A DNA stretch of 15,550 nt from positions 1-15,550 of the forward strand of contig JAFDYP010000140.1 in NCBI GenBank assembly GCA_018267355.1, written 5' to 3'. The position numbers and the translations under genes were made by a program. Positions 6,902 to 13,838 of the stretch are shown here, in pieces. This DNA is from Bacteroidota bacterium. Lineage in GTDB: Bacteria > Bacteroidota > Bacteroidia > Chitinophagales > LD1. The notes under the pieces were generated by a model, which searched no databases, was not told the DNA's origin, and saw only the letters and a list, made by a program, of their open reading frames with translations. Numbering within the stretch: position 1 is the first letter of the stretch; each line of letters opens with the position of its first letter.

Positions 6902-7615
6902 ATGAATACAGACAACAAAATGACCGTGGAGATATGGAGCGATATCATGTGCCCCTTCTGCTATATAGGCAAGCGCCGCTTTGAGGCAGGGCTGGCCCGG
7001 TTTCCTGAGCGGGATAAGGTCAACATCATATGGCGTAGCTTTCAGCTGGACCCCGGCCTGAAGACAGATCCCTCTATGAGTGTGAACCAAATGCTGGCCC
7101 GGAAGAAAGGCTGGTCAGTAGAGCAGGCTGCTATGATGAATGCCCGTGTGACCGGTATGGCGCGTGAGGCAGGCCTGGACTATCACCTTGATAAAGCAGT
7201 GGTGGCCAATTCCCTCGATGCGCATCGTTTCTCACATCTGGCTGCAAAGCACGGCGTGCAGGACCAGGCCGAGGAGGCACTATTTCACGCCTACTTTACC
7301 GAGGGTAAAAACACGGCGGACCATGAGGTGCTGGCAGCGATCGGAGCGCAACTGGGCATAGACCGCCAGGAGACACTGGATATGCTGGCCTCTGATGCCT
7401 ATACCGATGCGGTGGAGCAGGACATAGCCCGTGCGCAGCAAATAGGGGTGCAGGGAGTGCCCTTCTTTGTAGTAGATAATCGCTACGCGGTATCAGGCGC
7501 TCAGGAGAGCGAGACCTTTGCCGGGGCGCTGCAGGCTGCATGGGATGCGCGTGGACCTCTGAATACTGTAGGTACTGATGAAAACAGCTGCGGCCCTGAT
7601 GGCTGCGCAGCATAA
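6902..7615 (+). CDS. DsbA-family (FrnE-like) thiol oxidoreductase
   Basis: A 237-residue protein of the DsbA/FrnE family. The start is ATG 6902, which places the first beta strand (TVEIWSDIMCPFC) at the N-terminus as in cytoplasmic FrnE proteins; no signal peptide is seen. The redox motif CPFC gives C17 and C20, the helical insertion spans about 60-175, and the cis-proline is P187 in GVQGVPFFVV. A second cysteine pair, C230 and C235 (SCGPDGCAA), lies at the very C-terminus, as seen in several FrnE-like proteins. FrnE proteins act as disulfide isomerases in oxidative stress (Deinococcus) or in polyketide tailoring (Streptomyces). The operon neighbours, two DoxX proteins and an HxlR regulator, favour the stress role. 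Confidence 0.93.
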   Translation: MNTDNKMTVEIWSDIMCPFCYIGKRRFEAGLARFPERDKVNIIWRSFQLDPGLKTDPSMSVNQMLARKKGWSVEQAAMMNARVTGMAREAGLDYHLDKAVVANSLDAHRFSHLAAKHGVQDQAEEALFHAYFTEGKNTADHEVLAAIGAQLGIDRQETLDMLASDAYTDAVEQDIARAQQIGVQGVPFFVVDNRYAVSGAQESETFAGALQAAWDARGPLNTVGTDENSCGPDGCAA

Positions 7616-7648
7616 AATATTTGAAAGAACAACTAAAAAACAATCAAT

Positions 7649-8011
7649 ATGAATATCGCATTATGGATCGTACAAGGGCTCCTCGGAGCTATGTTTGCTA
7701 TGGCCGGCTTTATGAAAGCCACGCAGCCCAGGGAAAAACTCGCACCCAAAATGCCCTGGGTCAATGACTACAGTGCTACGCAGGTCAGGCTGATAGGTAT
7801 AGCTGAGCTGCTGGGTGGCATCGGCCTCATACTGCCGTGGGCCCTGGGCATCGCGCCATTCCTCACCGTGCTGGCGGCTCTCGGCCTCGCGCTGACCATG
7901 ATAGCAGCAGCTATCTATCACTTGGGCAAGGGCGAATATCCCGGCATAGGTATCAATGCAGTACTGCTGGCGCTGGCGCTTTTTGTAGCGGTGGGCAGGT
8001 TTATGTCATGA
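7649..8011 (+). CDS. DoxX family membrane protein
   Basis: A 120-residue four-helix membrane protein of the DoxX family. It opens with IALWIVQGLLGAMFAMAGFMK, the typical first helix with the G/A-rich face followed by a lysine, and has the conserved RLIGIAELLGGIGLILP segment as helix two, then two more helices to the C-terminus. It is the third gene of the operon, 33 bp after the DsbA gene, and is followed by a strong terminator. Sequence differs clearly from the first DoxX-like protein at 6510, so the operon carries two distinct family members rather than a duplication. Confidence 0.9.
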   Translation: MNIALWIVQGLLGAMFAMAGFMKATQPREKLAPKMPWVNDYSATQVRLIGIAELLGGIGLILPWALGIAPFLTVLAALGLALTMIAAAIYHLGKGEYPGIGINAVLLALALFVAVGRFMS

Positions 8012-8033
8012 GTAGTCAGACGCCTATCTAAGG

Positions 8034-8065
8034 AAAAAAGGTTGCCTGTGTGGGCAACCTTTTTT
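8034..8065. terminator. Strong bidirectional rho-independent terminator
   Basis: A 13-bp perfect stem (AAAAAAGGTTGCC at 8034-8046 with GGCAACCTTTTTT at 8053-8065) encloses the loop TGTGTG. Both strands end the stem in a run of six T, so it can stop the DoxX operon from the left and the lipoprotein gene (stop at 8085) from the right. Confidence 0.95.
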
Positions 8066-8084
8066 GTCTCAGCCTGCGGCTATA

Positions 8085-8735
8085 TTAATAAGTATATGTA
8101 GTGGTAGTAATAGAGTTATTGCCAGTCTGAGTAGCTGTCACTACGCGGCCCTGGTCATCAAAGTTGTAAGTGAAAGTGTAGGTAGTAGTATTATTGCCGG
8201 AGGTCACAGTCACACTGTTAAGTACATGGGAGTTGCCCTTGCCCAGAAAGTGCTTGCCATAATCCCTGTAATCTGTATTGGTCAGATAGGTAAAGAGGAT
8301 AGTAGTAGTACCATTGCTCACGATAGTCCTGGTCTGCTCGTCACCATTCTGATAGGTGCTGGTCTGTGATCCGCCACCCTGAGCTGCTACAGCTGTCAGG
8401 TAGCCACTATTGTCATAGCTGTAGGTCAGTCCCTGATTGTCAGAGCCTGCATAGCCCTGATTATTCAAAGTATAGATAGTAGTCTGGCCTTGTACGTTGG
8501 TCACGGTCACAGTGCTAGGGCCATAGCTATAAGATTCCGTACCTGAATTATCCTGTATAGTAAGTACCCGGCCCTGGCCATCATAGCTATAGGTAGTAGT
8601 GACCGGATTCTGACCGGTAGTAGTGGATGTAGTGCTCTTCACACGACCATTTACGGAGTTCTTCTTGCAAGATGTAGATATCATCACGCCGCCCAGCGCC
8701 AGGATCACTACGAGAGATTTAAATGCTTTGTTCAT
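8085..8735 (-). CDS. YD-repeat-like lipoprotein of unknown function
   Basis: A 216-residue predicted lipoprotein. The N-terminus is a signal with a hydrophobic core and STSC at 20-23, C23 being the likely lipidated cysteine; the -3 serine makes the lipobox weaker than average. The mature part is very rich in Thr, Ser, Gly, Tyr and Asn and contains three YD-type motifs: TYSYDGQGRVLTI, TYSYDNSGYLTAV and TYNFDDQGRVVTA. YD repeats form beta-shell or beta-strand structures in Rhs and teneurin proteins; the present protein is far too short to be a toxin cage and resembles small Bacteroidota cell-surface lipoproteins. No catalytic motif is seen. It converges on the DoxX operon at the terminator 8034-8065. 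Confidence 0.75.
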   Translation of the reverse strand: MNKAFKSLVVILALGGVMISTSCKKNSVNGRVKSTTSTTTGQNPVTTTYSYDGQGRVLTIQDNSGTESYSYGPSTVTVTNVQGQTTIYTLNNQGYAGSDNQGLTYSYDNSGYLTAVAAQGGGSQTSTYQNGDEQTRTIVSNGTTTILFTYLTNTDYRDYGKHFLGKGNSHVLNSVTVTSGNNTTTYTFTYNFDDQGRVVTATQTGNNSITTTTYTY

Positions 8736-8810
8736 TTAGTTGAGGTTTAGGTTAGCGCCTACTCTTTACGGTTTTCAGCTTGCCCCGTCTTACTATTTTT
8801 AGGGTGTTCA

Positions 8811-8864
8811 GAGATTTCCCGTCAGAGGCTAATTTCTGACATTTTTAACAGAAAGCGAAATCTC
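8811..8864. repeat. Nested inverted repeats downstream of the 17-residue-repeat gene
   Basis: An outer 8-bp pair, GAGATTTC (8811-8818) with GAAATCTC (8857-8864), encloses an inner 6-bp pair, GTCAGA (8821-8826) with TCTGAC (8835-8840). On the minus strand the structure begins 10 bp after the stop of the repeat-protein gene. There is no T-run after it on that strand, so it is more likely a stabilising or protein-binding 3' structure than a classical terminator. Confidence 0.4.
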
Positions 8865-8874
8865 CGGGTCTTTC

Positions 8875-9279
8875 TCAGAATTTGAAAAAGAAATAGACCA
8901 CAGCGGCCCACTCTTTCTTTACACCATTGGCATAGCCTATGGTACTATGGCTGCTATTCTCTACGGTACCGCCACGTATGTAGCCTATGGTAGAGTGGCT
9001 GGAGTTTTCTATCGTGCCGTCGCTCTTGACATAGCCTACGGTGCTGTGGCTGCTGTTTTCTATGGTGCCATCGCTGCGTATATAGCCTATGGTAGAGTGG
9101 CTGCTATTCTCTATGGTGCCGTCACTTTTGATATAGCCCGAGTTAGAGTGGCTGCTATTCTCTATGGTGCCGTCGCTTTTGATATAGCTGGTGGTAGAGT
9201 GGCTGCCGCTCTCTATGGTCTGTGCGTGCAGGGCAGTGGCCAGGGCCGCGACCATCAGGGATAATAATACTTTGCGCAT
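8875..9279 (-). CDS. Secreted protein made of six 17-residue SDGTIENSSHSTIGYIK-type repeats
   Basis: A 134-residue exported protein. Residues 1-20 form a signal peptide (ALHAQ at its end). Residues 21-116 are six consecutive repeats with the consensus SDGTIENSSHSTIGYIK; the first lacks its leading Gly and the fifth is one residue short (IRGG). Each contributes the invariant SHS and a Gly-Tyr, consistent with a short beta-solenoid or beta-hairpin stack. The C-terminus, KKEWAAVVYFFFKF, is highly aromatic and ends in Phe, a feature shared with outer-membrane proteins, though there is no barrel. I do not recognise a named function; similar short repeat proteins seem to occur in Bacteroidota. A promoter with both -33 and -7 elements lies directly upstream, so it is likely a transcription unit of its own. 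Confidence 0.8.
   Translation of the reverse strand: MRKVLLSLMVAALATALHAQTIESGSHSTTSYIKSDGTIENSSHSNSGYIKSDGTIENSSHSTIGYIRSDGTIENSSHSTVGYVKSDGTIENSSHSTIGYIRGGTVENSSHSTIGYANGVKKEWAAVVYFFFKF
8932..9219 (-). repeat. 51-bp in-frame tandem repeat array (about six units)
   Basis: The repeat region of the secreted protein is also repetitive at DNA level: units of 51 bp (one of 48) share the plus-strand core GTGGCTGCTATTCTCTATGG with few changes. The similarity exceeds what the protein repeat demands, suggesting recent unit duplication or gene conversion and possible copy-number variation between strains. Confidence 0.85.
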
Positions 9280-9309
9280 GGTGTGGTTGTTTTAGGGTGA
9301 ATGATGCGA

Positions 9310-9339
9310 CAAAGCTAGAAGGTATTGCTATCCGGCAAA
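9310..9339 (-). promoter_or_regulatory. Promoter of the repeat-protein gene (-33 TTTG, -7 TAGCTTTG)
   Basis: Reading the minus strand, TTTG (9339-9336) is followed after 18 bp by TAGCTTTG (9317-9310), a full match to the Bacteroidota TTTG/TAnnTTTG promoter. Transcription would begin near 9303, leaving about 24 nt before the ATG at 9279. Confidence 0.65.
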
Positions 9340-9376
9340 GCTTATTATCTCCTGAAGATCGGAAGCCTGAGACTGT

Positions 9377-10591
9377 TTATTCTTTGATGAACCTTCCGGT
9401 CCGGACCTGATCATGCGTGACCACCTGTACGATGTACACGCCTGCCGCCAGGCCTGAGATATCTATCCGCGCTGTGCCGGTAGCTGTGCTCTGCTCACTG
9501 ACCAGCTGGCCTGCAGTACTGAGCACACGGATGGCTGCTGTGCTGCCGTTGCCTGTGCTAATGGTCACAGTGCTATGGACAGGATTTGGGCTGATAGTGG
9601 CATCTGCTGCAGCCACATCATGGATACCCGTGGATGTGCACAGCCGGAATGGCATTCTCCGGTTGCGGTAAAAGGTGAAGATGCAATTGCCGGATGAGCT
9701 CAGGCCGAGCATGGAGTAGTATGCCGGGGTCAGGTTGCCCAGGTAGCTGCTCCACGTGGTGCCGTCTGTGCTGGTCTTGATCGGGTCGCTGTTATTGCAT
9801 GCGCCATCTATGCTGAGTACCAGGCGGCCGCCTGTCTGCACCACACTGAATACCTGGCAGAAGTCGTGGAATACTACCGAGTCCCTGTTGGACCAGGTGG
9901 CGCCATTGTCAGAGCTGATATAGAGGCCACTGCCGTATACATCTCCGGCAAAGTAGGTGCTACCCAGCGCTACCATGCTGGAGAAGCGGCTGCTGGCAGG
10001 AAAGCCCGTGCCGGCGAGTGTCCATGTGCTGCCGTTGTCGGAGCTTTTGTAAACGCCATTGAGGCCGCCCAGAAAGGTATTGGTCCCGTCTATGTAAAAG
10101 ACATCTTTGGGCATCGTATCTGCTGTGTGCATCACGGTACCAAAGGCATCATCAGTATAGAGCGCACCGCCGCTGCCAAAGGCACCATAAGCCACCAGGA
10201 TGCGGCTGCCGCTGCGGATGATATCATTCACGCGGTCTCCTACGGTGTAGGCTACGGTCCAGGTAGTACCATTGTCAGCGCTGACATATAGGGCAGAGTC
10301 ACCGCCAGCGTATAGTTTGCTGCCCGTAGCGTCATAGTATACGCTGCGGATAGCCTTGCCTGCCGTATTGGTAGCAGCAAAGGTCTTATTGCTCCAGGTA
10401 TCGCCATTGTCAGTGCTGGCAAAGAGTCCCTTGTCAGAGCAATAGTAAACCGTACTGCCGATACCTGTGATGTGGTAGATGTACCCGGCAGTATCAGTGC
10501 CGGTGATGAGGCATGGCAGTGAGTCCCACTGCTGAGCGTAGGTAGCTATGGCAGCTACCATCAGGATCATGAGTAGTGTAAATTTTCGCAT
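9377..10591 (-). CDS. Secreted Asp-box (BNR) repeat protein with T9SS sorting domain
   Basis: A 404-residue exported protein; the start is set at the ATG whose product begins MRKFTLL, giving a signal peptide that ends ATYAQ at residue 20, rather than an in-frame ATG 15 codons earlier. Five Asp-box motifs of the type SxDxGxTW lie near 59-66, 104-111, 183-190, 226-233 and 274-280, the last a shortened variant (STDGTTW). These mark beta-propeller blades as in sialidases and Vps10/photosystem-assembly-like propellers, but no sialidase catalytic residues are evident. Residues 333-404 form a T9SS type A sorting domain: ISPNPVHSTVTI, IRVLSTAGQLV, ISGLAAGVYIVQV, RFIKE. The protein is probably surface-exposed or released; carbohydrate binding is a guess. 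It is a stand-alone gene with 97 bp between its stop and the repeat-protein gene. Confidence 0.88.
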   Translation of the reverse strand: MRKFTLLMILMVAAIATYAQQWDSLPCLITGTDTAGYIYHITGIGSTVYYCSDKGLFASTDNGDTWSNKTFAATNTAGKAIRSVYYDATGSKLYAGGDSALYVSADNGTTWTVAYTVGDRVNDIIRSGSRILVAYGAFGSGGALYTDDAFGTVMHTADTMPKDVFYIDGTNTFLGGLNGVYKSSDNGSTWTLAGTGFPASSRFSSMVALGSTYFAGDVYGSGLYISSDNGATWSNRDSVVFHDFCQVFSVVQTGGRLVLSIDGACNNSDPIKTSTDGTTWSSYLGNLTPAYYSMLGLSSSGNCIFTFYRNRRMPFRLCTSTGIHDVAAADATISPNPVHSTVTISTGNGSTAAIRVLSTAGQLVSEQSTATGTARIDISGLAAGVYIVQVVTHDQVRTGRFIKE

Positions 10592-10614
10592 GGTGTCAGA
10601 GTTTTGATTTACCA

Positions 10615-10622
10615 CAAAGGTC
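10615..10622 (-). promoter_or_regulatory. Weak -7-like box upstream of the Asp-box protein gene
   Basis: On the minus strand GACCTTTG matches TAnnTTTG at seven of eight positions, 23 bp before the ATG at 10591. No -33 TTTG is seen at the right spacing. Confidence 0.25.
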
Positions 10623-10724
10623 GGGTACGCAGGCATGTCTGCCTATCCGTACTGGTGGGTATATTTATACTATATGCGGCTATGCCGATAGACCATAACG
10701 GGATCGGGAGCCTGCGGTGCGGTG

Positions 10725-11480
10725 CTACACCCGGGCGAGGTACACGTGGCAGTCATAGGAGAAGCCTACACGGCCGTCTGCCTGATGCCTGTCAAATATC
10801 TCCCTGAGATAAGAGAGCATCGGCGCATAGCCGGGATGGCCTTCATTGGGCGCATAGGAGGAGGAGAGGAGGCGGCCTTTCACACCCTCGTAGTCAAACA
10901 ACTGCTCATTGTAAAACGTCTGTGCTATCATCTCAGACGGTGCAAAGAAACTGCGCAGGTCGCCCTCGCTGATATTGCGATGATCTACGGTGGTGTAGTC
11001 TGTAGCATAGCGGATGAGCAGGTCTTCATATGCTACCTCAAAGCCGGAGGCCACCTTGCGCTCATTCCATATCAGCGCATACCAGGCGCCATCACGGGCT
11101 ATGCGCTGCGCCTCCTTTTTGAAGGCTGCACGATCAAACCAGTGAAAGGCCTGAGCGGCTGTGATCAGGTCTACACTCTGTAACGGCAGCGTGGTATGCT
11201 CAGCCGTGCCATCTACACTCACATAGCCGGCATGATGACCGAGCAGGCGGTCTGCTGCCTCGCGCATTTCCTTATTGGGCTCTATGGCGTAGACCTTGTT
11301 GTTATTATTCAGAAACATCTCGGTGGAGATGCCTGTACCGGAGCCGATGTCAGCGATGGCCCATCCGGCATCGAGGCCGGTCTGCTGCTCCAGGTACAGT
11401 AGTACCTCAGGCGGATAGCCGGGGCGGTAGCGGATATAGTTGTCTACCCGGTCGCTGAATCTATTGGTATTATCTGCCAT
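10725..11480 (-). CDS. Class I SAM-dependent methyltransferase
   Basis: A 251-residue soluble Rossmann-fold methyltransferase (Methyltransf_11/25-like). Motif I is ADIGSGTG at 43-50, the acidic residue that binds the SAM ribose is E67 in YAIEPNKEM, and motif IV/post-II is AQAFHWF at 109-115, a pattern shared with UbiE-like and trans-aconitate-type enzymes. The N-terminal segment RFSDRVDNYIRYRPGYP is typical of small-molecule methyltransferases of this group. The C-terminal portion (160-240) is a lid region that would set substrate choice; the substrate is unknown. Its ATG lies 2 bp after the RraA-family stop, so the two genes form an operon with RraA first. Confidence 0.9.
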   Translation of the reverse strand: MADNTNRFSDRVDNYIRYRPGYPPEVLLYLEQQTGLDAGWAIADIGSGTGISTEMFLNNNNKVYAIEPNKEMREAADRLLGHHAGYVSVDGTAEHTTLPLQSVDLITAAQAFHWFDRAAFKKEAQRIARDGAWYALIWNERKVASGFEVAYEDLLIRYATDYTTVDHRNISEGDLRSFFAPSEMIAQTFYNEQLFDYEGVKGRLLSSSYAPNEGHPGYAPMLSYLREIFDRHQADGRVGFSYDCHVYLARV

Positions 11481-11482
11481 GA

Positions 11483-11968
11483 TCAGAGTGATAGCTCTGT
11501 GGGAGATACCAGGATACCATCCTCATCACAGTACACCCACTCACCGGGAGCGAAGTCCACACCGGCGAAATGCACCCTGATGTTTTCCTGACCCACGTTT
11601 TGCTTATTGCTCTTGAGCGGGTGGGTGGCCAGCGCCTTGACACCTATGCTGAGCTGCGCCATAGCTGCTGAGTCGCGTATGCAGCCATAGACTATCACCC
11701 CGTTCCATTTATTCTTGACGCCCAGCTCACCGAGCATATCTCCCAGCAGTGCGCAGCGCATGGAGCCGCCGCCATCTACCACCAGTACTTTGCCTGTACC
11801 GTCTGCCTCCAGTGCTTTGCGCACATAGCTATTATCTTCGTGGCATTTCACGGTATATATCTGCCCATGAAAGAGTTTATGGCCCCCGTAGTCGCGGAAA
11901 CCGATCGGGTCGGCCACGTGTACTTTGTCAGTGTATTTGTCACTCAGGTCTGTGGTGAGAAGTGCCAT
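11483..11968 (-). CDS. rraA: RraA family protein (RNase E regulator-like / HMG aldolase-like)
   Basis: A 161-residue RraA-family protein. Family landmarks are TTDLSDKY at the N-terminus, DGGGSMRCALLGDMLGEL (65-82), WNGVIVYGCIRDS (88-100) with R98 and D99, IGVKALATHPLKS (108-120), and VDFAPGEWVYCDEDGILVSP near the end. In Escherichia coli RraA inhibits RNase E, but most family members have the residues of class II 4-hydroxy-4-methyl-2-oxoglutarate/oxaloacetate aldolases, and the GxxRD metal-anchoring motif is intact here, so an aldolase or decarboxylase activity is at least as likely. Length is normal. It precedes the methyltransferase gene with a 2-bp gap. A near-consensus -7 box, TACTTTAG, lies on the minus strand about 27-34 bp before the start. 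Confidence 0.9.
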   Translation of the reverse strand: MALLTTDLSDKYTDKVHVADPIGFRDYGGHKLFHGQIYTVKCHEDNSYVRKALEADGTGKVLVVDGGGSMRCALLGDMLGELGVKNKWNGVIVYGCIRDSAAMAQLSIGVKALATHPLKSNKQNVGQENIRVHFAGVDFAPGEWVYCDEDGILVSPTELSL

Positions 11969-12045
11969 AGTATATAGTATGATATAGTCTATGGCTAAAG
12001 TAGCAAATTCACGTGGATACGGTATAGTAAATACGGTGAAGGGTG

Positions 12046-12597
12046 CTACTCCTGTAGCTGCATCACACCGGAGTGCTCATGATGCAGCACAGCCGCGCTG
12101 CGTATACGAGAGGCACGCTCCATAACCTCACCATCGCCCCCTGTCAGCGCAGGCGTGAAGGTGGCGGCCTGCGTCAGCTCAGGCTGTGTATCAGTAGCAG
12201 TAGCCTGCGTCTGCTGCTGTGGCGCAGGCTCCGGCTCCTCCAGGTCTGCCAGCAGGTGGGCAGGTAGCTCGCGTTCACCTTTGGTATTGTAGCCATAGTT
12301 GTGCCGCAATATGAAGTAGCAGGCGGAAGGATTGAGCCGGCGAAAGAGGGCGCCCTCCTCCAGCTTATTGGAAAAGATCTCCTCTATATAGTAGATGCGG
12401 TCCATCAGGTCGCCATCCTGCTCCCACTTCTTCTTCCAGTAGGACCAGAGCTGCTTGTAGCATTTCACTCTGAGCAGTGCCTGAGATAGCGTGATGATGG
12501 ATTCATCCCACGCGAGGTCCTCTATCCGGTCGAGGTATGACCATGTGTAGTCGCGGGTCCATTTTGCCGCGTTGGTATTGCCGATAGTACCAGCCAT
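12046..12597 (-). CDS. Orphan phage terminase small-subunit-like protein
   Basis: A 183-residue protein whose first 110 residues resemble Bacteroidota phage DNA-packaging (terminase small subunit) proteins: GNTNAAKWT near the start, a helical region WDESIITLSQALLRVKCYK that looks like a helix-turn-helix, SYWKKKWEQD, then a helix with SNKLEEGALFRRLNPSACYF and a YGYNTKGE end. Terminase small subunits bind viral DNA at the packaging site. The remaining 70 residues are low-complexity (Pro, Gln, Thr, Ala-rich) and unusual for that family. No large terminase, portal or capsid gene is adjacent, so this is an orphan: a prophage remnant, a domesticated DNA-binding protein, or a misassignment. Spacing is 77 bp before rraA and 135 bp after the EamA stop. 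Confidence 0.55.
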   Translation of the reverse strand: MAGTIGNTNAAKWTRDYTWSYLDRIEDLAWDESIITLSQALLRVKCYKQLWSYWKKKWEQDGDLMDRIYYIEEIFSNKLEEGALFRRLNPSACYFILRHNYGYNTKGERELPAHLLADLEEPEPAPQQQTQATATDTQPELTQAATFTPALTGGDGEVMERASRIRSAAVLHHEHSGVMQLQE

Positions 12598-12732
12598 AGG
12601 TGTATGTATTTAATGAAGTAATAAAGCGCAATATAGACTGCCACTGCGCAATGGAACTGCGTAGCAAAAAATAAATGGAGCAAATATTCTGAAACCGAGT
12701 GACGCAGGAATCGTTTTTGAACCGAAGCCGGC

Positions 12733-13146
12733 TCAGAGGATCAGAACCAGCGTACCGGCTATGATCAGGGCTGCGCCTATGGCGGCCTTGGCCGTGAGCA
12801 CCTCACCGAGAAATATGACAGACAGGATGATGGCAATAGCCACACTCAGCTTATCTACCGGGGCTACCTGAGAGACCTTGCCCATCTGGAGGGCCTTGAA
12901 GTAAAAGATCCACGAAAGGCCGGTGGCGATACCGGACAGTACGAGGAAGAAGAGGTTCTGCCGGGTGAGGCTATGGATATGGATCACGCTACCGCGAAAG
13001 TAAGCGATGCCCCATGCCAGGATGAGTATGACCACAGTACGGATAGCCGTAGCGAGATCCGTATTCACACCTTTGATGCCTACCTTGGCAAAGATGGCCG
13101 TGAGGGCTGCGAAGAGCGCTGATAAGAGTGCATATATCCACCACAT
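12733..13146 (-). CDS. Short EamA-family membrane transporter
   Basis: A 137-residue membrane protein with five predicted helices, equal to a single EamA domain of the drug/metabolite transporter superfamily (classical members have ten helices and two domains). The N-terminal WWIYALLSALFAALTAIFAKVGIKGV and the NTDLATAIRT loop are typical of this single-domain group, as is the VAPVDKLSVAIAIILSVIFLGE segment near residue 90-115. Such proteins presumably function as dimers; the substrate is unknown. It follows the FAH-family hydrolase gene after 15 bp and is probably co-transcribed with it. Confidence 0.9.
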   Translation of the reverse strand: MWWIYALLSALFAALTAIFAKVGIKGVNTDLATAIRTVVILILAWGIAYFRGSVIHIHSLTRQNLFFLVLSGIATGLSWIFYFKALQMGKVSQVAPVDKLSVAIAIILSVIFLGEVLTAKAAIGAALIIAGTLVLIL

Positions 13147-13161
13147 AGTCGTATCCTGCGT

Positions 13162-13773
13162 TTATTTGATCTCGCAGTCAAAGAGTTTCTCTCCCTCCAG
13201 GAAGCCCTCCAGTCTGTCGCCTATTTTGACGGCGCCTACGCCTGCGGGTGTGCCGGTATAGATCAGGTCACCTACCTGCAGGGTGAAAAACTGTGAAGCG
13301 TATGAGATGACCTTTGGGATGGAGAATATCATATCATCTGTATTGCCGTGCTGCACCTCTTTACCATTGAGCAGCATGTGAAAGTCAAAGCTGCCGGCTT
13401 TGCCCAGGCGGGAGATCTGACGCATGGCACCGACCACGGCAGAGTTGTCAAAAGCTTTGGCTATCTCCCAGGGCATGCCTTTTGCTTTGTGCTGCGCCTG
13501 CAGGTCGCGGGCCGTAAAGTCAATGCCTACTGTGACCTCGTCATAATACTTGTGCGCAAACTTCTCATCTATGTATTTACCCTGTTTGCAGACTTTGAGC
13601 ACTACCTCCAGCTCATAGTGCAGGTCGTGGGTCCACTCAGGCATGTAGAAAGGCTTATTGTCTTTGAGCAGCGCTGTCTGTGGCTTGAGGAAGAGCATCG
13701 GCTCCTCGGGGATGGCGTTATTGAGTTCTTTGGCATGTGCGCCGTAGTTGCGCCCTACGCAGATACACTTCAT
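13162..13773 (-). CDS. Fumarylacetoacetate hydrolase (FAH) family protein
   Basis: A 203-residue enzyme of the FAH superfamily, similar in size to FAHD1-type proteins that act as acylpyruvate hydrolases or oxaloacetate decarboxylases. The N-terminal strand CICVGRNYGAHAKEL, the metal ligands E54 and E56 in HYELEVVL and D85 in GIDFTARDLQ, and the late YTGTPAGVGAVKIGD motif are all intact, so it should bind Mg2+/Mn2+ and be active. The natural substrate is not predictable. It is the first gene of a pair with the EamA transporter; the link could be coincidental. A minus-strand TAGCTTCG at 13801-13794, seven of eight matches to TAnnTTTG, is a possible -7 box. Confidence 0.92.
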   Translation of the reverse strand: MKCICVGRNYGAHAKELNNAIPEEPMLFLKPQTALLKDNKPFYMPEWTHDLHYELEVVLKVCKQGKYIDEKFAHKYYDEVTVGIDFTARDLQAQHKAKGMPWEIAKAFDNSAVVGAMRQISRLGKAGSFDFHMLLNGKEVQHGNTDDMIFSIPKVISYASQFFTLQVGDLIYTGTPAGVGAVKIGDRLEGFLEGEKLFDCEIK

Positions 13774-13838
13774 TTGCGAACGATTTGACGCAGCGAAGCT
13801 AGGGATTTATGCGCATATCTGAGGAGTATGCCGTCGGC

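Noticed and set aside
8932..9219. Tandem repeats considered as a CRISPR array
   Set aside because: The units are contiguous, in-frame and lack unique spacers of constant size; they encode the repeat protein.
8947..9264. 105-residue plus-strand frame rich in VAAILYGA-type repeats
   Set aside because: It is the mirror of the 51-bp tandem repeats: repetition keeps the antisense frame open. The sense strand has the signal peptide and promoter.
10592..10636. Fifteen-codon upstream extension of the Asp-box protein
   Set aside because: It would bury the signal peptide; the ATG at 10591 places the signal at the N-terminus.
12626..12652. GCGCAAT repeated at 20-bp spacing upstream of the terminase-like gene
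   Set aside because: The repeats are only 7 bp and two in number; too short to separate from chance.
12700..12710. TGACGCAGGA on the plus strand between the EamA and terminase-like genes
   Set aside because: It is a partial match in isolation and in the wrong orientation relative to the nearest start.
13153..13161. Single ATCCTGCGT match to the repeat unit, just upstream of the EamA gene
   Set aside because: It is one 9-bp match in the same orientation without a 21-bp partner; a chance match of this length in the window is not unlikely.
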